A DNA stretch of 64,000 nucleotides from Cytobacillus oceanisediminis (GTDB taxonomy: Bacteria > Bacillota > Bacilli > Bacillales > Cytobacillaceae): assembly GCF_004366035.1 (NCBI RefSeq), contig NZ_SOEE01000002.1:186001-250000 (forward strand), in the 5' to 3' direction. Positions 15,876 through 24,464 of the stretch are shown here, piece after piece. Made by a program: the position numbers and the translations under genes. The notes below the pieces were generated by a model. It worked only from the letters and a program-made list of their open reading frames with translations. It did not search any database and was not told the origin of the DNA. The first letter of the stretch is position 1. Every line of letters starts with the position of its first letter.

Positions 15876-17096
15876 TTGGGACCATTACAAGGAATGAAAG
15901 TCCTTGATGCATCGCAAATCATGGCTGGTCCGTATTGCACTATGGTCCTTGCAGATCTCGGTGCGGAAGTCATGAAAGTAGAGAAAGTGAACGGCGGAGA
16001 CGATTCCCGCCAAATGGGCCCATATGTAAATGGGGAATCTACTTGCTTTTTTCAAATAAACCGAAATAAAAAAAGCATAGCATTAAACCTTAAAACCAAA
16101 GAAGGAAAAGAAATCTTCTATCAATTGGCTAAAGAAGCAGATGTTGTGGTTGAAAATTACCGACCGGGAGTAACAAAATCACTTGGCATAGACTATGAAA
16201 GCCTAAAGAAGATTAATCCTGGGTTAGTCTATTGTTCTATCTCAGGTTATGGCCAGACTGGCCCTTATTCTCATAAGGGCGGGTTCGATCTGGTAGCCCA
16301 GGGAATGACAGGGCTTATGAGCATGACAGGAGAAAAAGGAATGCGGCCGATGAAATCCGGCATTGCCGTTTACGATATCGGGGCAGGCATAACTGCAGCC
16401 TACTCGGTTTTGGCAGCTTTTATCCATAAGATGAAGACAGGGGAAGGACAGCATGTGGATATTGCCCTGGCTGAGATTGGACTTCCATGGTTTACGTGGG
16501 AGGCAGGGGCCTATTTTGCCGAAGGAACGATACCGGAAGCAACCGGCTGGAGGCACCGTGTGTCTGCTCCTTATCAGGCTGTTAAAACAAAATCAGGTTA
16601 TATGATGCTTGGATGTGCCAATCAAAGGACCTGGGAAAGATTTTGCGAGGACGTTGCCGGAAAGCCTGAATGGCTGGCGGATCCGCGCTATAAAACCAAT
16701 TTATTGAGAAACAAACATGTGAGTGAGCTGGAAGAAGATATTGAGGCTGTATTAATGCATCAAGATACCCAGCATTGGATTGATCTCTGTGAAAAAGCAG
16801 GAGTACCTGCGGGACCAATCAACAACTTTGCAGAGGCGGTTCAGGATCCGCATTATGAAGCCAGAGGCATGATTCAGGAAGTGGAGCATCCATTAATAGG
16901 AAAAATGAAGATGATTGGCATTCCTGCAAAATTTTCAAAAACTCCAGGTGAGGTGAAAACCCCCTCTCCTCTCTTCGGACAGGACACGATTGAAGTGTTG
17001 AATGGTTTGGGGTATGACGAAGATTCCATAAGAAATTTAACAAAGTCCGGGACTGTGAAGACCATGGATGAAAGGCCCATCCTGAATAAAAAATAG
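15876..17096 (+). CDS. Type III (CaiB/BaiF) CoA-transferase
   Basis: A 406-residue family III CoA-transferase. Motifs: LDASQIMAGPYCTMVLADLGAEVMKVE at the N terminus, NRNKKSIALNL, and the likely catalytic aspartate at about 167 in VYDIGAGITAA. It moves CoA from a donor such as succinyl-CoA to an organic acid, here perhaps the acid imported by the Tct system. The start is TTG 15876 with GGGGTG upstream; the MGPLQGMKVLD beginning is typical for the family. It is followed after 19 bp by an enoyl-CoA hydratase. The exact acid is unknown. Confidence 0.88.
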   Translation: MGPLQGMKVLDASQIMAGPYCTMVLADLGAEVMKVEKVNGGDDSRQMGPYVNGESTCFFQINRNKKSIALNLKTKEGKEIFYQLAKEADVVVENYRPGVTKSLGIDYESLKKINPGLVYCSISGYGQTGPYSHKGGFDLVAQGMTGLMSMTGEKGMRPMKSGIAVYDIGAGITAAYSVLAAFIHKMKTGEGQHVDIALAEIGLPWFTWEAGAYFAEGTIPEATGWRHRVSAPYQAVKTKSGYMMLGCANQRTWERFCEDVAGKPEWLADPRYKTNLLRNKHVSELEEDIEAVLMHQDTQHWIDLCEKAGVPAGPINNFAEAVQDPHYEARGMIQEVEHPLIGKMKMIGIPAKFSKTPGEVKTPSPLFGQDTIEVLNGLGYDEDSIRNLTKSGTVKTMDERPILNKK

Positions 17097-17115
17097 CAGA
17101 AAGGTCGTTAGCGAT

Positions 17116-17937
17116 ATGTCTAAGAATTTGGAAGCATTCAGCGGGGATAAGACGTACAGTGAACCGGTTTATCTTCAGGTTGAAGGAGATATTGCATTCA
17201 TATGCTTCAACCGGCCGGATAAAAGGAATGCCCTCAGTTATGAAATCTGGTTAAGGATTCCGCAGCTTATCGAGGAATGCGAAAATGATGCCAATGTAAA
17301 AGTAATCATTTTTAAAGGGACTGGATCTGCTGCTTTTTCGGCAGGCGCTGATATCAGCGAATTTAAGACGTTAAGGTATACCGCAGAAGGTGCTGAAAAG
17401 TATAACAAGGCAACGATGATAGCAGAAAAATCAATCATGGATGCATCAAAGCCAACGATTGCGATGATACAGGGTTTTTGTGTTGGCGGCGGATGTGAAA
17501 TTGCGGTTGCCTGTGATTTTAGATTCTCTGATGAACAGGGCAAGTTCGGCATTACTCCAGCAAAGCTTGGCCTAGTATACAATACACCGGGAACCAAAAA
17601 TGTTGTAGATCTTGTCGGCCCGGCGAAAGCCAAAGATATTCTTTACACAGGAAGGCTTCTGGATGCCGGGGAAGCGTATCAGATCGGTCTTATCGATCGT
17701 ATATATCCTGCAGGAGCCATTAAAGAAGAAACGGTCAGATATGCAGAGTTAATTTGCAGAAATGCCCAGCTGTCAGTCAGGGGTTCAAAAAAAATCATTA
17801 ATGAAGTGCTTGCCGGAGCCATTGAAGATTCACCTGAAACAGCCGAGCTTGTCATTGACTCGTTTCTTTCAGAGGATTATCGGGAAGGGGTGCGTTCATT
17901 TTTGGAAAAACGGAAGCCTGACTTTAAATATTCTTAA
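17116..17937 (+). CDS. Enoyl-CoA hydratase/isomerase family protein
   Basis: A 273-residue crotonase-fold protein. The CoA-binding and oxyanion-hole segments are FSAGADISEF (about residues 75-85) and IQGFCVGGGCEIAVACDFRF (about 117-137). Residues at the usual glutamate positions differ from classical hydratases (LGLVYNTPGTKNVV), so hydratase, isomerase or another crotonase activity are all possible. It follows the CoA-transferase by 19 bp, so it probably acts on the CoA ester made there. Confidence 0.85.
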   Translation: MSKNLEAFSGDKTYSEPVYLQVEGDIAFICFNRPDKRNALSYEIWLRIPQLIEECENDANVKVIIFKGTGSAAFSAGADISEFKTLRYTAEGAEKYNKATMIAEKSIMDASKPTIAMIQGFCVGGGCEIAVACDFRFSDEQGKFGITPAKLGLVYNTPGTKNVVDLVGPAKAKDILYTGRLLDAGEAYQIGLIDRIYPAGAIKEETVRYAELICRNAQLSVRGSKKIINEVLAGAIEDSPETAELVIDSFLSEDYREGVRSFLEKRKPDFKYS

Positions 17938-17962
17938 GTGGATGGGAAATGAATTGTGATTT

Positions 17963-18014
17963 AAATGGAAGGGAGGCTAACAGCCTCCTCCAATTTACTT
18001 ATTAAATTTTTTGG
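17963..18014 (+). terminator. Hairpin between enoyl-CoA hydratase and tctB
   Basis: GGAGGCT (17972-17978) pairs with AGCCTCC (17982-17988) over a 3-base loop; a loose T-rich stretch ending in TTTTTT follows by 18012. It may lower expression of tctB/tctA relative to the upstream genes. Confidence 0.45.
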
Positions 18015-18025
18015 GGGGATAAGAG

Positions 18026-18532
18026 ATGCAGCTGGAACGAAATCTTTCAATAATCATAATAGTCTTTTCGTCTTTTTTTCTGGTTTTGTCACTCCAGGTG
18101 GAAAATAGGACAGGGAATTTCATTTCTGCAGGAACATGGCCAGCAGCTTTAATGATCCTGATGCTAATTCTATCGGTTATCCTGCTGATGAGGGCTCTAA
18201 AGGTGAAGAATGTTCAGAATATAAAGGGAGATGACAATGATTCAGCAGATGCAGATAATGAAGATAAGCTCGTTCATCCGAAAAAGTTCTTCCTCTTGTT
18301 TGCTGTTCTTGCAATCTATATCTTTATTCTAGGTTATGTTGGTTTTATTGCTGCGACGATTCTGGGGATTTTTGTAATGGCGCTTTTGTTTGGAATGAAA
18401 AGCTATATTCGAGCTCTGCTGACAGGTACTCTGGCAACTGCCGGTTCTATCGTGCTGTTTCCTATTTTATTGAATTTGCCTTTCCCGCGGGGAACCGGGA
18501 TTTTTTATTCACTTAGCTTGCTGTTTTATTAA
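18026..18532 (+). CDS. tctB: Tripartite tricarboxylate transporter small membrane subunit TctB
   Basis: A 168-residue membrane protein with four hydrophobic segments: two before and two after a central acidic loop (DDNDSADADNEDK, about residues 70-84). This is the expected layout of TctB. It pairs with TctA, which begins 21 bp downstream. RBS GGGGGGAT is close to the ATG. Confidence 0.85.
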   Translation: MQLERNLSIIIIVFSSFFLVLSLQVENRTGNFISAGTWPAALMILMLILSVILLMRALKVKNVQNIKGDDNDSADADNEDKLVHPKKFFLLFAVLAIYIFILGYVGFIAATILGIFVMALLFGMKSYIRALLTGTLATAGSIVLFPILLNLPFPRGTGIFYSLSLLFY

Positions 18533-18553
18533 TAGCCAACTTTAATAAAAGAG

Positions 18554-20074
18554 GTGAACTTAATGATAGAAGGACTTTTAGGCGGTTTTGGCAATCTTTT
18601 TCAGCCTTTTAATTTTTTCATTCTTATGGTCGGTGTCCTGCTTGGTTTCATTGGAGGAGGGATTCCGGGTATAAGCGGAACCATGCTGGTCATTATTCTT
18701 CTTCCTGTCAGTTATGCAATGGATCCGGCTGCAGCCTTTTTGCTGCTGACCTCCATTTATGCCACATCTGTTTTTTCAGGGTCCATAAGCGCTATTCTGT
18801 TTAGAACCCCAGGCACACCGGAAGCGGTGGCAACCGTTTTCGACGGGTATCCCATGGCCAAGAAGGGTGAAGGGGGGAAAGCCCTCGGAATTTCCATCTT
18901 CAGTTCTGCCACAGGGGGTGTCTTTGGAACGCTGGTATTAATCTTTTTGACGCCGCTGCTCGCCTCTTTTGCTCTAAGATTTTCGTCCCCGGAGTATTTT
19001 GCATTGGCACTAATGGGACTGACTGTAGTGGCTTCCTTGAGTGCAGGCAATCTGGTTAAGGGATTCATCGGTGTTTCCTTCGGATTGTTTATTGCCACTA
19101 TTGGCATCGATACAATGACCGGTGTGCCAAGATTCACCTTCGGATCAGGCCAGTTAATGTCGGGCATTGACTTCATCCCTGTTCTGATTGGATTATTCGC
19201 TATATCAGAGGTGCTGAGAAGAGTCCAGCAGGTCCACAAGGTGAATGCAAAGCAAAAGGTGAGTTCCGAACTTCCAAACTGGAATGTCATGAAACGGATA
19301 TCTGGCGTCATTGGACGTTCTTCTTTATTAGGTGTGTTTATTGGAATCCTTCCGGGAATAGGTGCAACTACTGCTGCCATGCTCAGCTACAGTGAAGCTG
19401 CACGGTGGTCAAAAAGATCAAAAGAATTTGGAACTGGAATTCCAGAAGGGGTTGCTGCACCCGAATCTGCCAATAATGCCGCCGCAATGGGTGCCATGGT
19501 TCCTTTGCTTTCCCTGGGAATTCCGGGAAGCGCGACAACTGCCATATTGCTCGGCGCCTTTATACTTCATGGAATCCAGCCGGGACCTTTGATGTTTTCA
19601 ACACAGGGTTCACTTATCTATACCATCCTGATTGGGCTGCTTGTTGCAAACTTGCTGATCTTACTCATTGCCAAACCGTTTATTTCGGTATTCTCTAAGA
19701 TTTTGCAAGTGCCCTACACGATCATTGGACCACTCATCGTTCTCTTTTGTATTGTTGGCACATTCGCAGTCAGGAATTCGATTTTTGATGTGGCAATGAT
19801 GCTGGTATTCGGGATTATCGGCTACTATCTGGAAAACGCCAAATTCCCGCTGGCCCCCATCGTGCTTGGCGTTGTGCTCGGTCCCATTGCTGAAGACCAG
19901 TTCAGAAGGGCTATGCAAATGTCAAACAATGATATTTCCATCTTCTTCACACGGCCGATTGCCTTAACCTTCATCATTCTATCAATCATCAGTATTTTGT
20001 ATCCGCTGATTAATAAGTGGATTAAGAAGCGTAAAAACGATGCGAGCGGTACAGATCAAACTGTGGCTTCATAA
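18554..20074 (+). CDS. tctA: Tripartite tricarboxylate transporter large membrane subunit TctA
   Basis: A 506-residue integral membrane permease with about 11-12 hydrophobic helices and TctA motifs: GGGIPGISGTML, FRTPGTPEAVATVFDGYPMAKKGEGGKALG, GILPGIGATTAAMLSYSEA and VPLLSLGIPGSATTAILLGAF. It moves the TctC-delivered acid across the membrane with a cation gradient. In most bacteria the order is tctC-tctB-tctA; here tctC is separated by the regulator, CoA-transferase and hydratase genes. Confidence 0.92.
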   Translation: MNLMIEGLLGGFGNLFQPFNFFILMVGVLLGFIGGGIPGISGTMLVIILLPVSYAMDPAAAFLLLTSIYATSVFSGSISAILFRTPGTPEAVATVFDGYPMAKKGEGGKALGISIFSSATGGVFGTLVLIFLTPLLASFALRFSSPEYFALALMGLTVVASLSAGNLVKGFIGVSFGLFIATIGIDTMTGVPRFTFGSGQLMSGIDFIPVLIGLFAISEVLRRVQQVHKVNAKQKVSSELPNWNVMKRISGVIGRSSLLGVFIGILPGIGATTAAMLSYSEAARWSKRSKEFGTGIPEGVAAPESANNAAAMGAMVPLLSLGIPGSATTAILLGAFILHGIQPGPLMFSTQGSLIYTILIGLLVANLLILLIAKPFISVFSKILQVPYTIIGPLIVLFCIVGTFAVRNSIFDVAMMLVFGIIGYYLENAKFPLAPIVLGVVLGPIAEDQFRRAMQMSNNDISIFFTRPIALTFIILSIISILYPLINKWIKKRKNDASGTDQTVAS

Positions 20075-20092
20075 GAAGGAGGCGTTCCGGAA

Positions 20093-20635
20093 ATGATCTT
20101 TGATTTTGAAGGACTGAAGCCAGACGTTCATGAAACCGTCTATTTGGCACCTAACACCTATATCATCGGCAATGTAAAACTGGAAGCTAATGTATCCATT
20201 TGGTTCAATTCTGTGCTGCGCGGGGACAATGATTCCATCAGAATCGGAAGGGGCACCAATATACAGGAGGGAACGATGATTCATGTTGATGAAGGTTACC
20301 CTGTCAGCATTGGACAGAATGTCACAATCGGACATAATTGTGTGATTCATGGCTGTACCATTGAAGATGGTGCCCTGATCGGCATGGGAGCGATTATACT
20401 TAACGGTGCCATCATTAAGAATGGTGCAGTGATTGCGGCAGGAGCAGTAGTAGGGGAAAACAAAGTGATTGAGAAAAGCATCCTTGCTGCCGGCGTACCT
20501 GCAAAAGCGTTAAAGCCGGTAAAGGAAGAACTGCAGGAGCGTATCCTGGCAGGTGCAGAATTTTATCAAAAAAACGCTGTAAAGTTTCGCCGGGCTGGTA
20601 TTGCTTCTGGGATGATTGATGCAGAAAATAAGTAA
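20093..20635 (+). CDS. Gamma-carbonic anhydrase-like left-handed beta-helix protein
   Basis: A 180-residue hexapeptide-repeat protein of the YrdA/PaaY/CaiE group. The gamma-CA pattern is SIWFNSVLRGDNDSIRIGRGTNIQEGTMIHVDEG, then IGHNCVIHGCTIEDGALIGMGA, with the three zinc histidines in MIHVD, IGHN and IHGC. Members near CoA-transferases (CaiE, PaaY) often act as thioesterases or help maintain CoA enzymes. It follows tctA by 18 bp with AAGGAGG and probably ends the operon. Confidence 0.87.
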   Translation: MIFDFEGLKPDVHETVYLAPNTYIIGNVKLEANVSIWFNSVLRGDNDSIRIGRGTNIQEGTMIHVDEGYPVSIGQNVTIGHNCVIHGCTIEDGALIGMGAIILNGAIIKNGAVIAAGAVVGENKVIEKSILAAGVPAKALKPVKEELQERILAGAEFYQKNAVKFRRAGIASGMIDAENK

Positions 20636-20647
20636 TTTTTAAAAGGA

Positions 20648-20715
20648 TGAGCTGAGACACAGGATTTCCAGCAGGTGCTATGGAAGTCTTTACTGTCATC
20701 AGCTCTATTTATTTT
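20648..20715 (+). terminator. Possible terminator after the gamma-CA gene
   Basis: GAGCTGA near 20649 can pair with TCAGCTC near 20699, followed by TATTTATTTT. The loop is long (about 43 bases), so the call is weak. Confidence 0.4.
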
Positions 20716-20753
20716 AAATTGTTCCGTTATAAAAAGATCGAAGGAGGATAAGA

Positions 20754-21584
20754 ATGAGTCACGTGAATAGCAGCAGTATTATTTCACTGGATGAGATAAG
20801 CTGGAAAAGAAATGGAAAGAAGATACTGAACAACGTTTCATGGAACGTCAGAAAAGGAGAACATTGGGCCTTATTAGGCTTGAATGGATCAGGGAAAACA
20901 ACGATTCTGCAGATGATTACAGGCTATCTGTGGCCTAATGGCGGGCAAGTTTCAGTATTAGGCAATCTTTATGGCAAGACAAATATACCAGAGCTTAGAA
21001 AATCCATTGGCTGGGTAAGCACATCCCTGGATGATAAATTTCAATTCCGTCCATCGGAAACCGCCCTTGAAATTGTCTTAAGCGGGAGATTTGCCTCTAT
21101 AGGCCTTTATCAAGAAATAACACAGCAGGAATTGGAAAAAGCAAAGGATTTAATGCTGGAGTTCAATATTAGCCATGTCCAGAATCAAAATCTCACATCC
21201 CTCTCACAGGGTGAAAAACGAAAAGCGATGATTGCAAGATCCTTAATGGCTTCACCAAGGCTGCTTATTCTCGATGAACCATGCAATGGGCTTGATATCT
21301 ATTCGCAGGAAGAATTGCTTCGCTCGATTGAAAAAATGGCTGCTCATCCCGATGGTCCCACGATTATTTATGTTACCCATCATATTGAGGAAATTGTTCC
21401 TTCGATAACCCATGCCATGCTGCTGAAGGAAGGAAACGTCATTTCACAAGGCATAAAAAGAGAAACTTTGACAGATTCGCTCCTTGAAGAAACATTCCGT
21501 GTACCAATAACAGTAGATTGGGAAAATGGGCGTCCTTGGGTACGGGTAAAAGATGTATCTCAGTTTACCGAGGCTGGATACTGA
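20754..21584 (+). CDS. ABC transporter ATP-binding protein (YlmA-like)
   Basis: A 276-residue single ATPase domain: Walker A GLNGSGKTT, signature LSQGEKRK, Walker B LLILDEPCNGLD, and an H-loop histidine in VTHHIEEI. It resembles B. subtilis YlmA and ModF-type ATPases. No permease gene lies next to it, so it is either an orphan energiser or a non-transport ABC protein. AAGGAGG stands before the ATG. Confidence 0.88.
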   Translation: MSHVNSSSIISLDEISWKRNGKKILNNVSWNVRKGEHWALLGLNGSGKTTILQMITGYLWPNGGQVSVLGNLYGKTNIPELRKSIGWVSTSLDDKFQFRPSETALEIVLSGRFASIGLYQEITQQELEKAKDLMLEFNISHVQNQNLTSLSQGEKRKAMIARSLMASPRLLILDEPCNGLDIYSQEELLRSIEKMAAHPDGPTIIYVTHHIEEIVPSITHAMLLKEGNVISQGIKRETLTDSLLEETFRVPITVDWENGRPWVRVKDVSQFTEAGY

Positions 21585-21683
21585 TGAAACCTATTTGCCT
21601 GGCAGAATGGCAAACGGTTGATTTTTGCCAAATTGTCCTTCATTATATGAAGGTATCTTATACATAAAAATGGAGGAATAGAA

Positions 21684-22670
21684 TTGGTTCGTTTCGGTAT
21701 AGTTGGCACTAATTGGATTACAGAAAGATTTTTAAAAGCGGCTCTGCAGGTTGAAGATTTTCAGCTGACAGCTGTTTATTCGCGAACAGAAGAAAAAGCA
21801 AAAGAATTTGCAGGCAAATATGCTGTGGAGAGGACCTTTACTGATTTAAAGGAGATGGCCGCAAGCGGCGAAATTGACGCAGTCTATATTGCGAGCCCGA
21901 ATTCCCTGCATGCTGGGCAGGCCACCCTTTTTATGAATAATAATGTTCATGTTTTATGCGAAAAGCCGATTGCTTCGAATACAAAGGAACTTAAATCTTT
22001 GATAGCTGCGGCAAGGAAAAACAATGTTCTTCTAATGGAAGCCTTAAAGTCAACCTTTATGCCTAATTTTTTGGCTGTAAAAGAAAATCTTCATAAAATC
22101 GGACAGGTGCGCAGGTATTTTGCAAGCTACTGCCAATACTCTTCCCGTTATGATGCATACAGGCAGGGAACCGTGCTGAATGCATTCAATCCGGATTTTT
22201 CGAATGGTTCACTAATGGATATCGGGATTTACTGTGTGTATCCGCTTGTGGCTTTATTCGGTAAACCAGAGGAGATTAAAGCAGCAGGCTATATGCTGGA
22301 ATCCGGAGTCGATGGAGAAGGAAGCATGGTCCTTAAATACCCTGACATGGATGCGGTCATCATGTACAGTAAAATAGCCGATTCCAGTCTGCCCTCAGAA
22401 ATTCAAGGGGAAGAGGGAAATATCGTTATAGATAGAATAAGTGCACCTGAAAAAGTTGAATTGCATTATCGGAGCGGAGAGAGGGAAGACCTCACTCAGG
22501 ACCAATTAAGTGATTCTATGTATTACGAAGCCAAAGAATTCATCCGTTTGGTTCAGGCTGGAAAGACTGAATCTGATATCAACTCCTACGCTAACTCGAT
22601 GATAACAATGGAGATCATTGAAGAAGCTCGGAGGCAAATTGGTGTAGTCTACCCGGCAGATCGAAATTAA
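21684..22670 (+). CDS. Gfo/Idh/MocA family oxidoreductase
   Basis: A 328-residue NAD(P)-dependent oxidoreductase. The N-terminal Rossmann fold has GIVGTNWITERF, and the family motif VLCEKPIASN follows at about residue 95. The C-terminal domain holds MDIGIYCVYPLVALFG. Substrates are usually sugars or cyclitols. Start is TTG 21684 with TGGAGG upstream; no ATG fits. It is monocistronic, followed by a terminator. Confidence 0.88.
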   Translation: MVRFGIVGTNWITERFLKAALQVEDFQLTAVYSRTEEKAKEFAGKYAVERTFTDLKEMAASGEIDAVYIASPNSLHAGQATLFMNNNVHVLCEKPIASNTKELKSLIAAARKNNVLLMEALKSTFMPNFLAVKENLHKIGQVRRYFASYCQYSSRYDAYRQGTVLNAFNPDFSNGSLMDIGIYCVYPLVALFGKPEEIKAAGYMLESGVDGEGSMVLKYPDMDAVIMYSKIADSSLPSEIQGEEGNIVIDRISAPEKVELHYRSGEREDLTQDQLSDSMYYEAKEFIRLVQAGKTESDINSYANSMITMEIIEEARRQIGVVYPADRN

Positions 22671-22678
22671 TAGCAAGG

Positions 22679-22708
22679 ACCGGACATTCTATTGTTCGGT
22701 TTTTTTTT
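22679..22708 (+). terminator. Terminator after the Gfo/Idh/MocA gene
   Basis: ACCGGAC pairs with GTTCGGT (one G-T pair) and eight or more T follow. Confidence 0.8.
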
Positions 22709-22935
22709 AGTTCTTTTTACTCAGAACAAAAAGGGATTTTTTGGGAACTACACTCTCAACTGGTAAAATTGGATCAAATTTACACATTATTTCGTCATTA
22801 AACTACTCTTTTTATACTTATTTCGCTATTCGAAATTTGTCAAAAGAATAGGCATCATACTCTATTATCACTATTACATTTGTTTACTAGAATTAGAGGT
22901 GAAAGAAAAACTATTAATGTGGGGGGATGAATTTT

Positions 22936-24000
22936 ATGACGATTAAAAAGAAAGTTCTATCTGTATCATTATCTGGTTTAATGGCTTTGGGTGCAGTTAC
23001 CGCTGTGGGCATGCCTGCAGGTGCTGTTGGGAATGGGCCGAGTACGGGAAATGGGTCCATTCAGACTTCAATTCTGCATACCTACGATAGTTTAACAGAA
23101 TATTTAAAAACGCAGGATGCCAAGCAGGAAGCCATGCAGCTTGAAGTGATTGGGCAGTCTGTAAAAGGCCGTGATATTTACATGGCAAAATACATATCCA
23201 ATCCTGAAAATCCGACCATTCTTTTTCTGACTCAGCAGCACGGGAATGAGCAGCTGACAACCGAAGGTGCGCTGGAGTTTATTAAGCACCTGGGCACCGG
23301 CAAGACAAGCGGGGTTCTTAAAGACGTCAATATACTTGTGATACCTATGCTTAACGCGGATGGAGCAATGGGAGATGTGAACTTCTCACTTGACGATTAT
23401 CTTGCCGATGGCGATCGCCATTTAACCCGCTATAATGCAAACCGTGTGGATTTGAATCGTGAACATGATAAAGAAACAGTCCAAATGGAGCCGGAGGCCC
23501 GTGCTCTTCATGAAAATGTATTCCAAAAATACAATATCGATTATATGATCGATCTTCATCATCAGGGTACTTTAAGTGAAACAGAAGGAAAGCTGGTATC
23601 GGGATCCATTCTTTATCCAACCAACAGCAATGTAAAGCCTGAGGTACTTGAAAAGTCCAAAAAACTGGGTTCAGTTGTGTTTAATGCACTTCACCATACA
23701 GGCTGGGGCCATATTGGAAAATATGTCGGCGGAACAGGTGAAAACATTGGCCGAAACGGCGCTGCTGTCCGTTACGACATTTCTACCCTGCTTTTTGAAA
23801 TGCGCGGAATGTCCGACCACAACTATGAGCCTTATGCTCTTGGACAAAAGAGCAACGGTTATCTTATCAAGCAAACCATCACGACACTCGATGCGACAGT
23901 AAAAGCCATAGCAGATGGTTCAATCAATTCTGCTGACACAAGCTTCTGGGATACTTTGCCTGAACAGACAACAAGACAAAACGAAGAAGCTGATGAGTAA
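22936..24000 (+). CDS. Secreted M14 family zinc carboxypeptidase
   Basis: A 354-residue exported peptidase. Residues 1-30 form a signal peptide (Lys-rich start, hydrophobic stretch SVSLSGLMALGAVTAVG, likely cleavage after AGA). Zinc ligands are His102 and Glu105 in QQHGNEQ and a histidine at about 208 in IDLHHQG. The catalytic glutamate is about 288 in LLFEMRG. NANRVDLNRE carries the substrate-carboxylate arginine. Start ATG 22936 lies after GGGGGG; an ATG at 22927 is too close to that site. The substrate (peptide or cell-wall peptide) is unknown. Confidence 0.87.
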   Translation: MTIKKKVLSVSLSGLMALGAVTAVGMPAGAVGNGPSTGNGSIQTSILHTYDSLTEYLKTQDAKQEAMQLEVIGQSVKGRDIYMAKYISNPENPTILFLTQQHGNEQLTTEGALEFIKHLGTGKTSGVLKDVNILVIPMLNADGAMGDVNFSLDDYLADGDRHLTRYNANRVDLNREHDKETVQMEPEARALHENVFQKYNIDYMIDLHHQGTLSETEGKLVSGSILYPTNSNVKPEVLEKSKKLGSVVFNALHHTGWGHIGKYVGGTGENIGRNGAAVRYDISTLLFEMRGMSDHNYEPYALGQKSNGYLIKQTITTLDATVKAIADGSINSADTSFWDTLPEQTTRQNEEADE

Positions 24001-24009
24001 AAAATGATG

Positions 24010-24040
24010 CACCCCCGGCCATTGCCGGGGGTGTTTTTTT
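24010..24040 (+). terminator. Strong terminator after the carboxypeptidase
   Basis: CACCCCCGGC (24010-24019) pairs with GCCGGGGGTG (24024-24033) over a 4-base loop, followed by seven T. Confidence 0.92.
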
Positions 24041-24101
24041 GTTGTAATAAGTGAAGAAAAGCCCATTTATCAGATTTTTAAAAATTTATTTAAATAAGTT
24101 G

Positions 24102-24129
24102 TTGACAATTCCTATGGGTATGGTAGGAT
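24102..24129 (+). promoter_or_regulatory. Promoter of the sulfate assimilation operon
   Basis: TTGACA (24102-24107), 16 bases, then TAGGAT (24124-24129). The spacer starts ATTCCTATGGG. An ATTCCTA stretch also lies upstream of the siroheme genes near 28095, so it may be part of a cysteine-regulator site. No S-box riboswitch core is visible in this leader. Confidence 0.55.
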
Positions 24130-24201
24130 TAATCTCAACATCACTAAAAATAAACTTATAAACTTATAATTTCCTAGGCTAAAAAAAGGAGGCGAGCCTC
24201 A

Positions 24202-24360
24202 CTGAAACAGGCTGACTGGGAAGAGTTATCTGCTCACTTGAAGCAGATGCTCGGAAGCATTAAATTCGGATCGATCACATTGGTCGTCCAGGATGGCAAA
24301 GTCATACAACTTGAGAAGAACGAAAAGGTTCGTCTTCAACCAAATAAGCGCGCTGACTAG
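24202..24360 (+). CDS. YezD-like DUF2292 small protein with CTG start
   Basis: A 52-residue protein, LKQADWEELSAHLKQMLGSI followed by KFGSITLVVQDGKVIQLEKNEKVRL. This is the DUF2292/YezD pattern often found first in cysteine or sulfate assimilation operons. There is no ATG, GTG or TTG between the upstream in-frame stop and residue 12. AAAGGAGG lies eight bases before CTG 24202, so a rare CTG start is likely; TTG 24238 would leave a truncated product without ribosome site. A hairpin-T run directly follows, before cysH. Function is unknown. Confidence 0.75.
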   Translation: MKQADWEELSAHLKQMLGSIKFGSITLVVQDGKVIQLEKNEKVRLQPNKRAD

Positions 24361-24369
24361 ACAAACTAG

Positions 24370-24421
24370 AGGCGGTTTTTCCACCTGAAGGATTTTTTCA
24401 GGAGGGAAGACTGCCTTTTTT
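24370..24421 (+). terminator. Intrinsic terminator or attenuator between yezD and cysH
   Basis: An outer stem GGCGGTTTTTCC (24371-24382) pairs with GGGAAGACTGCC (24404-24415), an inner stem CCTGAA pairs with TTCAGG, and six T follow. It stands inside the operon, so part of the messages should stop after the YezD-like gene. Confidence 0.75.
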
Positions 24422-24464
24422 GGTTGAGAAAAAATTTTGAAGAAAGTGAAAGGAGTACTGCAAG

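Noticed and set aside
24041-24201. S-box (SAM) riboswitch in front of the sulfate operon
   Set aside because: The S-box is known before some cysH operons, but I see neither its conserved core nor its anti-terminator here; only a promoter and a short leader.
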